In this document: piece by piece, positions 1 to 6,670 of the stretch
Layout: each line of letters begins with the position of its first letter
Numbering within the stretch: position 1 is the first letter of the stretch
Source: Spartobacteria bacterium UBA6821
Lineage (GTDB): Bacteria; Verrucomicrobiota; Verrucomicrobiia; Chthoniobacterales; UBA6821
Direction of reading: 5' to 3'
NCBI GenBank assembly: GCA_002452515.1
Contig: DKEN01000060.1
Coordinates: forward strand, 1-6,670
DNA length: 6,670 nucleotides
Made by a program: the position numbers and the translations under genes
The notes under the pieces: generated by a model
Told to the model about the DNA's origin: nothing
Database searches by the model: none
What the model saw: only the letters and a program-made list of their open reading frames with translations

Positions 1-27
1 TTCTCCCCACCAATCCTCCACTTTTTT

Positions 28-993
28 ATGGGCCACATTTACAATTCCATCATCGACACCATCGGCCACACACCGCTTGTGCGACTCAATCACATCACCA
101 AGGATCTTCCCGCGACGATTGCCATTAAATGCGAGTACTTCAACCCGCTCGGCAGTGTGAAGGATCGTATCGGGGCCGCAATGATCGAGGATGCGGAGGC
201 GCAAGGACTTCTTAAACCAACGACAACCATCATCGAGCCTACCAGCGGCAACACTGGAATTGCGCTCGCCTTCGTTGCGGCTGCCAAAGGATACAAACTC
301 ATCCTGACGATGCCGGAAACAATGAGTCTGGAGCGACGCACCCTTCTGGCCCTGCTCGGAGCACAACTGGTTCTCACCCCGGGCTCCGAGGGAATGAAGG
401 GAGCCATCGCCCGTGCCGAACAGCTTCACAAGGACACTCCTGACTCCTGGGTACCGCAGCAGTTCAATAATCCTGCAAACCCCGCTATCCATCACAAGAC
501 CACCGCGGAAGAAATTTGGGCCGACACCGACGGCAAAGTGGATATCCTCGTTGCAGCAGTTGGAACGGGAGGCACCATCACCGGCGTGGCTGAAGTCATC
601 AAATCACGCAAGCCGGACTTCAAGGCGATCGCGGTTGAACCGAAAGACTCCCCCGTCATCACCCAAACCCGCAACGGAGAACCGGTAAAACCAGGTCCCC
701 ATAAGATCCAAGGTACCGGCGCAGGATTTGTTCCCACGAATCTTCATCTTGATATCGTCGATGAGGTTGTCACGGTCACCAATGATGAGGCCATCATCAT
801 GGCCCGCCGTCTGGCCAAGGAAGAGGGCATTCTCGCCGGCATCAGCTCTGGTGCCAATGTCCATGCGGCCATCGAGATTGCCAAGCGCCCTGAAAATGCG
901 GGCAAACTGATCGTCACTGTTGCCTGCTCAACCGGAGAACGCTATCTCAGCACGGCACTCGCCGAGGAAGCACGCGCTCAGGTCGGAGGCTAA
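28..993 (+). CDS. cysK: Cysteine synthase A (O-acetylserine sulfhydrylase)
   Basis: A 321-residue PLP-dependent enzyme that replaces the acetyl group of O-acetyl-L-serine with sulfide to give L-cysteine, the last step of sulfur assimilation, in the cytoplasm. Visible family marks, in order: the N-terminal [10 protein letters not shown] block (11-20); GSVKDR (42-47) with Lys45 as the expected Schiff-base lysine; PTSGNTG (71-77), the substrate/asparagine loop; [21 protein letters not shown] (144-164), typical of CysK; GTGGTITG (179-186), the PLP-phosphate cup; and GISSGAN (271-277), whose serine contacts the PLP ring nitrogen. Length is normal for CysK (about 310-325). The QQF..NPANP block and [10 protein letters not shown] favour CysK over CysM or cystathionine beta-synthase, and no CBS domains follow. 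The ATG at 28 gives the usual N-terminus; no Shine-Dalgarno sequence precedes it. Only 27 bases upstream are visible, so its promoter and any partner such as cysE cannot be judged. Confidence 0.95.
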   Translation: MGHIYNSIIDTIGHTPLVRLNHITKDLPATIAIKCEYFNPLGSVKDRIGAAMIEDAEAQGLLKPTTTIIEPTSGNTGIALAFVAAAKGYKLILTMPETMSLERRTLLALLGAQLVLTPGSEGMKGAIARAEQLHKDTPDSWVPQQFNNPANPAIHHKTTAEEIWADTDGKVDILVAAVGTGGTITGVAEVIKSRKPDFKAIAVEPKDSPVITQTRNGEPVKPGPHKIQGTGAGFVPTNLHLDIVDEVVTVTNDEAIIMARRLAKEEGILAGISSGANVHAAIEIAKRPENAGKLIVTVACSTGERYLSTALAEEARAQVGG

Positions 994-1041
994 GAAAAGC
1001 AGAAGGTAAAATGAAAAGGGGGTTGCCTGAGGCTCACTTTT

Positions 1042-1062
1042 CTTCATTCTTCATTCTTCATT
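1042..1062 (+). repeat. Three tandem CTTCATT heptamers
   Basis: Three perfect head-to-tail copies of CTTCATT (1042-1048, 1049-1055, 1056-1062) lie in the 85-base gap between cysK and the TPR gene and run into TTTAATTT, ending 16 bases before the next start codon. A weak pairing of GAAAAG (1013-1018) with CTTTTC (1037-1042) overlaps the first copy and could form a poor hairpin. The tract may be simple slippage sequence or part of a dispersed T-rich intergenic repeat. I see no clear terminator or promoter in this gap. Confidence 0.6.
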
Positions 1063-1078
1063 TTTAATTTATCCAGCC

Positions 1079-1720
1079 ATGTCATTTTCATCCTCCGATT
1101 CCCATCTGGAAATCACCCCTCCCTCGGCACTTGAACTCCTGTGGTTCAACCATCGCAACACTGTACTCCTTAGCTTGGCAGCCGTGATTGTGCTGGGACT
1201 CATTGTTCTGGGCGTCGTGGCTTCGAAGCACTCTTCCTTGCTGGCTTCGGAGACACTTCTCTCAAATGCCACGGATGATGAGGGACTGCGTGAAGTGATT
1301 GCCAAATATCCGAATGCTCCTGCTGCTGCGGACGCCATGCTGCTCCTGGCATCCTCCCTTCGAGATGAAGGAAAAATCATGGAATCCGATGATCTCTATT
1401 CCCGTTTCAGCGAGGCTTTCCCAACCAGCACCTTGGGAGTATCCGGACTGCTCGGCCGAGCCGCAAATGCCCGTGTTTCCAAAAACTTCGATGCCGCCCT
1501 GAACAACTACCAGCAGGCGGGGGCTGCCTATCCCCAATCCTACGGCGCTCCTTTTGCCCTCTACTCCCAAATACAACTCCTTCTTCAATCAGGCAAACCA
1601 GAGGATGCAAAAAAGATCCTTCAGACGCTGGTCAGCCAATATCCGGGATCGGTTGCGGCACAGGCCTTTGGCGGAGGACAGCCTGCCTCCAATCCCTCTG
1701 GAAGTGCTGCTTCCGAGTAA
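1079..1720 (+). CDS. Membrane-anchored TPR-like protein
   Basis: A 213-residue protein with no recognised catalytic motif. The N-terminal 26 residues are polar, then a single hydrophobic helix spans about 27-49 (NTVLLSLAAVIVLGLIVLGVVAS). The rest is helical with three TPR-like helix pairs at about 82-115, 119-153 and 157-191, each ending in a proline after an aromatic (AFP, AYP, QYP), as TPR units often do; the first two also carry Ala/Gly at helix-packing positions. The tail (198-213) is Gly/Ser/Pro-rich and probably disordered. One N-terminal helix followed by a TPR domain resembles the YfgM-type (TPR_21) family, which assists protein traffic at the inner membrane; that link rests on architecture only. 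By family analogy the TPR part would face the periplasm. The ATG at 1079 is the first in frame with a sensible N-terminus, without a Shine-Dalgarno sequence. It lies 85 bases after cysK on the same strand, and a probable terminator follows. Confidence 0.8.
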   Translation: MSFSSSDSHLEITPPSALELLWFNHRNTVLLSLAAVIVLGLIVLGVVASKHSSLLASETLLSNATDDEGLREVIAKYPNAPAAADAMLLLASSLRDEGKIMESDDLYSRFSEAFPTSTLGVSGLLGRAANARVSKNFDAALNNYQQAGAAYPQSYGAPFALYSQIQLLLQSGKPEDAKKILQTLVSQYPGSVAAQAFGGGQPASNPSGSAASE

Positions 1721-1724
1721 AAAT

Positions 1725-1750
1725 AAGCTACGTCTGGAAATAGCTTTTTT
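1725..1750 (+). terminator. Weak intrinsic terminator after the TPR gene
   Basis: AAGCTA (1725-1730) pairs perfectly with TAGCTT (1741-1746) across a 10-nt loop, and T1745-T1750 form a run of six T. It starts 5 bases after the TPR stop codon, where a terminator is expected, and separates that gene from the secreted-protein gene. The stem is short and AT-rich, so termination may be inefficient. Confidence 0.45.
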
Positions 1751-1804
1751 GGAAACGTGTTTTTCCCCCTTGCTTCAAAACCTTGGCAGTGTGATAGCCT
1801 GTTG

Positions 1805-2893
1805 ATGTCAATGCGACTCCTCCCCCTCCTATTTCTTCTATTGGCTCTCATCCCGACTCTGGAAGCCCAGACGAACACGGTGCCTCAAGTAACGATTACC
1901 TTCGCTACCGGAGATTCCGTTCCGGGTGCCACCAATACCAACGCCAGTTTTGTCTCCTTCGGCAATCCGGCTTTCAATACCCTCAATGGCGTCGCCTTTC
2001 AGGCTACGGTGAAAGAAACTGATACGGTAGGCTCCAAACTTGTCACCAATACCTGGATAGGTATCTGGGCCGATGATGTCGCCGGAAATAGGAATCTCAT
2101 TGTGCGAAGCGGATCTTACTTCGGTTTCGTAAGTTATTTCACCTCATTTTCCGATCCCGTCTACAACAACAGTAATGCCGTGGCATTTATTGGAACGGTA
2201 ACAGAGCCAACAATTGAACTCCCTATCGAATGGAAAGGTCACAACTCTACTCCTTCTCCTTCCATAACAACTGGTATCTGGACCTCGCAGCTCTTCCAAA
2301 ACACCAATGCCACGAGCGCTAATGTTTTTCCCGTCATCACTTTCTATGGCACCAACACTCCCACAACAAACTGGTGGACAAATACTACTTTTCCCAAACT
2401 CCTCCCCCAGTTTCCCTCCAACCTCACCATGGTTACTTCATTAGGCTCTCAAGCTCCAGGTTACACAAACAAGGCTACCTTCAGTTCTTTCGACCGGATA
2501 GCACTCCCCGATCAGGGTGGTGTGGTACTACTAGCTACCGTCTCCACCAGCGTCGTGATTGGAACCAATCCCAATTATATACCACCTTTACCACCATCAA
2601 CAAATGGTGACGCGATGCCTTTCGCTATCCAACAGCCATTCTACTACAAGTCACAATCCCAGCAGGGTATCTGGGCTCAGGATACCACTGGAACGCTTCA
2701 GTTGATTACGCACCAGGGAGGCACTCTGAATGTGGGAGGCACCAACAAAACAATCGCCTCCCTCTCCTTCCTCAACTCTGCCAACCCAATTGCAGGTCAA
2801 ACCCGATCCTTTAATCAGGACACGGGCAATCTTTTCTATACAGCAAAGTTCACTGATGGAACCCAGGCGGGCGTAAAGGTTATCTTTCCCTGA
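1805..2893 (+). CDS. Secreted protein with degenerate NxxGxxAF-type repeats, function unknown
   Basis: A 362-residue exported protein. Starting at ATG 1805 the N-terminus is a clean signal peptide: MSMR, a leucine-rich core (LLPLLFLLLALIPT), and a likely cleavage LEA|QT near residue 21-22. An in-frame ATG at 1757 would put 16 extra residues ahead of the signal, so 1805 (or ATG 1811) is preferred. The mature part is built from loosely repeated blocks: a Gly...Pro-Gly turn, an SF strand, then a G-VAF-ATV-like strand (about 33-69, 116-132, 212-246, 334-349), alternating with GIW(A/T) strands (about 86, 157, 288) leading to NLIVRSG or LQLITHQGG. This resembles the beta-rich choice-of-anchor tandem repeat proteins (NxxGxxAF type) common in Verrucomicrobiota and Planctomycetes; the repeats are degenerate and the assignment is an inference. 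The sequence is rich in Asn and Thr. It ends in AGVKVIFP with no PEP-CTERM or transmembrane anchor. No active-site motif is visible; binding or surface structure are both possible. Confidence 0.75.
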   Translation: MSMRLLPLLFLLLALIPTLEAQTNTVPQVTITFATGDSVPGATNTNASFVSFGNPAFNTLNGVAFQATVKETDTVGSKLVTNTWIGIWADDVAGNRNLIVRSGSYFGFVSYFTSFSDPVYNNSNAVAFIGTVTEPTIELPIEWKGHNSTPSPSITTGIWTSQLFQNTNATSANVFPVITFYGTNTPTTNWWTNTTFPKLLPQFPSNLTMVTSLGSQAPGYTNKATFSSFDRIALPDQGGVVLLATVSTSVVIGTNPNYIPPLPPSTNGDAMPFAIQQPFYYKSQSQQGIWAQDTTGTLQLITHQGGTLNVGGTNKTIASLSFLNSANPIAGQTRSFNQDTGNLFYTAKFTDGTQAGVKVIFP

Positions 2894-2946
2894 TTTTATC
2901 GACGATTTGACGGCACTTGTTTGACTCGTTCGCCCCTGCTCAGCTC

Positions 2947-2980
2947 GCCCTTTGGGCTGTGCTTCTGCACAGTCTATCCG
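2947..2980. repeat. REP-like palindromic element, copy 1
   Basis: Two adjacent hairpins: GCCC-TTT-GGGC (2947-2957) and CTGTGC-TTCT-GCACAG (2957-2972), followed by TCTATCCG. The same order, GGGCTG, a variable palindrome, then CAGTCTA and CCG, recurs at 3440-3462. The stem bases differ between the two copies while pairing is kept (CTGTGC/GCACAG here, CTGCC/GGCAG there), which suggests a structured element and not chance similarity. The position, downstream of a gene in a convergent gap, is typical of extragenic palindromic repeats. Confidence 0.45.
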
Positions 2981-3067
2981 AGGCTTTGCCCACGCCTATG
3001 TATTCCCGGCAAGCCGTGCCGCCCTCCGGGTCCCACTAGAGCATGTTCACTTGAGTCACTGCCGAAT

Positions 3068-3203
3068 GATTTTCACCACAAAGGACTGTCAAAGAAACCA
3101 GCCAAGGTTGTCGTATAGGACCTAAAAAACATCACCGGTATACCCCTCTTTTACCTTATCCCACCTTGGATGGCCCTTGGATTCCTCTCTGTGGTAAAAA
3201 ATT
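3068..3203. repeat. Possible 136-bp inverted-repeat element
   Basis: The left end, ATTTTCACCACAAAGGA (3069-3085), is roughly the reverse complement of the right end, TCCTCTCTGTGGTAAAAAAT (3183-3202), with the core ACCACA/TGTGGT flanked by T- and A-runs and by AGGA/TCCT. Inside, CCAAGG (3102-3107) faces CCTTGG (3164-3169 and 3175-3180). No ORF of note lies between the ends and I see no target-site duplication. It could be a small non-autonomous element or a dispersed intergenic repeat; the match is imperfect and could be coincidental. Confidence 0.3.
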
Positions 3204-3261
3204 CGGGGAATCAGTAGCTTATCAACGGCCACATCTTTTCCTAAAACGCTCTAGTGTGGGA

Positions 3262-3291
3262 TCTACCGCGCACCTCAAGCTTTAAGCTTGT
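3262..3291. repeat. 30-nt repeat, upstream copy
   Basis: TCTACCGCG (3262-3270) followed directly by a 21-nt block (3271-3291) containing the palindrome CAAGCTTTAAGCTTG. All 30 bases recur at 3456-3464 plus 3495-3515, where the two parts are separated by 30 extra bases. The copy is intergenic. Sequence after it (CGATTCTCC at 3298-3306) also loosely resembles the oxidoreductase 3' end (CGATCTCC at 3519-3526), so it may be a decayed partial copy of that gene's tail. Confidence 0.65.
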
Positions 3292-3410
3292 GTCTTCCGA
3301 TTCTCCCGAATCAGGAATCACTCTCACCTGCTGGCGCTCGGACTGCTCACCCTTCGGTTCGCATGACTAAGCCGCGTTCCCAAGCGTCTTTTCAGCTTAT
3401 TTGAGGTCAC

Positions 3411-3479
3411 TTTGCTCCCGCAAAGCGGTGCCCCCCTTCGGGCTGCCTACGGCAGTCTACCGCGCCCGTTCCCACGGGC
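3411..3479. repeat. REP-like palindromic element, copy 2
   Basis: A run of short hairpins: TTTGC-TCCC-GCAAA (3411-3424), CCC-TTC-GGG (3434-3442), CTGCC-TAC-GGCAG (3443-3455) and GCCCGT-TCCC-ACGGGC (3464-3479). The central pair followed by TCTACCG matches the organisation of the element at 2947-2980. It lies immediately past the stop codon of the minus-strand oxidoreductase, so it would be at the 3' end of that transcript and could protect it or slow polymerase; no U-tract is present in that direction. A looser third relative may lie at about 3333-3376. Confidence 0.45.
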
Positions 3480-3515
3480 TTGGTTCTGCGAGATCACCTC
3501 AAGCTTTAAGCTTGT
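3456..3515. repeat. 30-nt repeat, downstream copy split by 30 bases and overlapping a gene end
   Basis: Same two parts as 3262-3291, here TCTACCGCG (3456-3464) and the 21-nt block (3495-3515), with a 30-base insert (3465-3494) that contains the CCCGT/ACGGG hairpin. The 21-nt block includes the last four sense codons (Lys-Leu-Lys-Ala) and the TGA stop of the minus-strand oxidoreductase. Confidence 0.65.
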
Positions 3516-4896
3516 CGGCGATCTCCTCGGCAGGATAGGTCCAGATTTCCGAGAGCGTTGGATGGTAATGGGGGATCTGAGCCAACTGTGCGGCGGTGGA
3601 GTTGAAGGCCATCGCCACCACGATTTCGTGAATCAATTCGGAGGCCTCCGGTCCCACAACGGCACCTCCAAGGATTTTACCGTCATGCGCATCTGCCACG
3701 AGCTTCACAAATCCCTCCGTCTCACCCTTAACAATCGATTTTCCATGATCAGCAAAGGGATAGCTCGCAGTAATGACGGAATGACCGCTTTCACGGGCTT
3801 CCTGTTCCGTCATTCCACAAGAGGCCATTTGAGGTTCCGTAAAGGTGGCGAACAACTTTAGACGATAATCGAGCGTTGTCGGCGTCCCTTCGTTTAACAA
3901 CGCCGCAGCATTTCTTGCCGCCGTCTCACCTTGGGCGATAGCGATATGAACCACCTCATAGGGGCCACAGCAATCCCCCGCGGCGAACAGATGGGAAACT
4001 GTTGTACGCTGTTCCAGATCCGTGCAGATCCTGGGTCCCTCCAAGGCAACGCCGACCTTTTGTAATCCCAGTCCGTGAAGGGCGGGACGACGGCCCAAGG
4101 CATTGAGCACCATTCCTGCTTCGACGGCATGCTCCACACCGCTTAGTTCGAAGATCACCCGCAGTCCCTCACCGCTCTTCTCGATGCGCTGCAACCGGGT
4201 TCCACAGTGCACGCTCATCCCCCGCTTGCGGAAGGCGTCGGCCACGGCATCCGCCACATCATGATCGCTACCAGTCAGCAGTTGCGTGTTGCGCTGGAGG
4301 ATCGTGACCTTTGTTTCAAGGGCATCCAGATAATGAGCCATCTCAAGTGCCACAGGTCCTCCTCCCAGCACGATCGCTGTTTGAGGGATCTCCGTAAGAT
4401 CAAGGAGATCATCGCTGGTCAGGCAAAGTTCAATCCCGGGGATTGGTGGATGGTTAACGACCGATCCTGTCGAAATGCAGGCGCTGCGGAAGCTGATGAT
4501 CTCCTCTCCACCGTCACGGAGTTGGATGTTGAGCGTCATGGCATCGAGAAATTCCGCCCTACCACGGATAAAATCAAATCCGCCTCCTTCGAGCTGCTCG
4601 CGTCGATAGTCCGCAAATTCCCCGATCAACTTCCTCTTGCGTGCAATAATCTGGGCTGCGTCAAACCCGATCCTTTCGGCACTCAAACCAAACTCCTCTG
4701 CATGTCGGAGGATTCGATAGCGGTTGGCGGATTCAATAAGTGTCTTGCTGGGCATGCATCCCCGCAGAATGCAGAGCCCCGCCACCTCCTGCCCCCCTTC
4801 AATCACAACCGTTGAAAGACCCAACGATACGGCGGTTCGAGCAGCGGCATAACCACCGCTTCCTCCACCGATCACCGCAAAATCATACCGCTTCAT
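3499..4896 (-). CDS. FAD-dependent pyridine nucleotide-disulfide oxidoreductase, dihydrolipoamide dehydrogenase-like
   Basis: A 465-residue flavoprotein (from ATG 4896) of class I: it moves electrons between NAD(P)H, FAD and a redox-active disulfide. In order: FAD-binding GGGSGG (10-15) with the following Glu (33); the disulfide GLCILRGCMPSK with Cys42 and Cys47; the NAD(P)-binding GGGPVALE (178-185) ending in VTILQRN (197-203); the second FAD motif FAAGD (304-308); and a C-terminal dimerisation domain with HPTLSE, giving the His445/Glu450 acid-base pair. Length is normal for lipoamide dehydrogenase. His445 and the lack of a C-terminal Cys pair argue against true mercuric reductase, while Gln-Arg in place of the Glu usual in NAD-specific enzymes resembles MerA and may favour NADPH. 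No pyruvate or 2-oxoglutarate dehydrogenase genes are adjacent, so the substrate is open. A TTG 6 bases upstream (4902) is in frame, but ATG gives the standard MKRYDFAVIGGG start. Divergent from gyrB, with a dyad in its leader. Confidence 0.88.
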   Translation of the reverse strand: MKRYDFAVIGGGSGGYAAARTAVSLGLSTVVIEGGQEVAGLCILRGCMPSKTLIESANRYRILRHAEEFGLSAERIGFDAAQIIARKRKLIGEFADYRREQLEGGGFDFIRGRAEFLDAMTLNIQLRDGGEEIISFRSACISTGSVVNHPPIPGIELCLTSDDLLDLTEIPQTAIVLGGGPVALEMAHYLDALETKVTILQRNTQLLTGSDHDVADAVADAFRKRGMSVHCGTRLQRIEKSGEGLRVIFELSGVEHAVEAGMVLNALGRRPALHGLGLQKVGVALEGPRICTDLEQRTTVSHLFAAGDCCGPYEVVHIAIAQGETAARNAAALLNEGTPTTLDYRLKLFATFTEPQMASCGMTEQEARESGHSVITASYPFADHGKSIVKGETEGFVKLVADAHDGKILGGAVVGPEASELIHEIVVAMAFNSTAAQLAQIPHYHPTLSEIWTYPAEEIADKLKA

Positions 4897-4915
4897 TTCC
4901 AATTACTGAACCCAA

Positions 4916-4948
4916 TCGTGAAGTTTGGAAAGCTTTCCGATTTCACGA
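4916..4948. promoter_or_regulatory. 33-bp dyad upstream of the oxidoreductase, possible operator or leader hairpin
   Basis: An interrupted inverted repeat with outer arms TCGTGAA (4916-4922) and TTCACGA (4942-4948) around a perfect 12-bp palindrome GGAAAGCTTTCC (4927-4938); only GTTT and GAT are unpaired. Its near edge is 19 bases upstream of the oxidoreductase ATG on the minus strand. This fits a dimeric regulator's operator or a stable hairpin in the mRNA leader. No promoter boxes could be assigned with confidence around it. Confidence 0.5.
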
Positions 4949-5011
4949 AGGCAACTTTGAAAAACATTACCTTCTTTTACCCCAAGATATTGTGCCTCAT
5001 TTGGTTTTCCT

Positions 5012-5031
5012 CCCCAGATCATGGGGTTTTT
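5012..5031 (+). terminator. Terminator-like hairpin in the divergent region
   Basis: CCCCA (5012-5016) pairs with TGGGG (5022-5026) over the loop GATCA, followed by five T (5027-5031), the form of an intrinsic terminator on the plus strand. No plus-strand gene ends nearby; the closest plus-strand coding sequence upstream is over 2 kb away, and gyrB starts 117 bases downstream. It might end an antisense or short RNA, act as an attenuator if gyrB transcription starts upstream, or be coincidental. The stem is only 5 bp. Confidence 0.35.
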
Positions 5032-5039
5032 AGGCGTAA

Positions 5040-6670
<1,631 letters not shown>

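Larger units (their letters stand above)
2894..3498. other. Convergent intergenic region rich in small hairpins, no credible gene
   Basis: This 605-base stretch separates two genes that point toward each other. The open frames here (for example 2921-3118) are Cys/Pro/Arg-rich with no family resemblance and no plausible start context. The stretch instead contains repeated palindromic motifs, a possible inverted-repeat element and a repeat shared with the end of the downstream gene, each listed separately. I see no tRNA, RNase P RNA, tmRNA or SRP RNA signature. No strong U-tract terminator for either flanking gene is visible; the hairpins may serve that role. A further short stem, GATTC/GAATC, lies at 3299-3312. 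Confidence 0.6.

Noticed and set aside
1011..1067. An 18-codon mini-ORF (ATG AAA AGG ... TAA) after cysK, preceded by AGAAGG
   Set aside because: It has an SD-like sequence but is made largely of the CTTCATT repeats and an AT-rich tail; nothing supports translation, though a leader peptide cannot be excluded.
1770..1797. TTGCTT, 16-base spacer, TGATAG as a promoter for the secreted-protein gene
   Set aside because: Poor match at both boxes and too close to the start codon to be convincing.
1757..1804. Upstream ATG for the secreted protein
   Set aside because: It would add 16 residues including Cys and Trp before an otherwise typical signal peptide starting at 1805.
2921..3118. A 65-codon open frame in the convergent gap
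   Set aside because: Its Cys/Pro/Arg-rich product comes from reading through the palindromic element; no start signal or family resemblance.
3271..3515. CRISPR-like repeat pair
   Set aside because: Only two copies of the 21-nt block, 203 bases apart, with no regular spacers and no cas genes.
3412..3861. A 149-codon open frame on the plus strand
   Set aside because: It starts in the hairpin-rich gap and then runs antisense through the oxidoreductase 3' end; its content is explained by those.
4207..4815. A 202-codon open frame on the plus strand
   Set aside because: Antisense to the oxidoreductase gene, with no family features.
4897..4902. TTG start for the oxidoreductase
   Set aside because: The ATG two codons later gives the standard N-terminus, and no ribosome site favours TTG.

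Overview
The window is ordinary chromosomal sequence of moderate GC content. It carries four complete protein genes and the 5' part of a fifth. The likely source is a member of the Verrucomicrobiota or a related PVC-group bacterium. This is an inference from the secreted protein with degenerate NxxGxxAF-type repeats, the variant of GyrB seen, and start sites that lack Shine-Dalgarno sequences. No rRNA or single-copy taxonomic marker other than gyrB is present to settle it.

Layout: (1) 28-993 (+), cysK, O-acetylserine sulfhydrylase, the last step of cysteine synthesis. (2) 1079-1720 (+), a membrane-anchored TPR-like protein, followed by a weak intrinsic terminator. (3) 1805-2893 (+), a secreted, repeat-built protein of unknown function. 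(4) 2894-3498, a 605-base convergent intergenic region without a credible gene. It holds several small hairpins, two related palindromic (REP-like) elements, a possible inverted-repeat element and a 30-nt repeat whose second copy runs into the end of the next gene. (5) 3499-4896 (-), a FAD-dependent disulfide oxidoreductase of the dihydrolipoamide dehydrogenase/mercuric reductase group. (6) 4897-5147, a divergent intergenic region with a 33-bp dyad just upstream of the oxidoreductase, a terminator-like hairpin and a leader hairpin before gyrB. (7) 5148 to the window end (+), gyrB, DNA gyrase subunit B, cut off by the window inside the TOPRIM domain.

The genes do not form one obvious pathway. 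cysK and the TPR gene could be co-transcribed (85-base gap), but nothing links their functions. The oxidoreductase stands alone, without 2-oxoacid dehydrogenase E1/E2 genes or mer genes next to it. I found no CRISPR array, transposase, tRNA, rRNA or defence/biosynthetic cluster. The most interesting material is in the two intergenic regions and the orphan oxidoreductase; I do not see an evident new multi-gene system.
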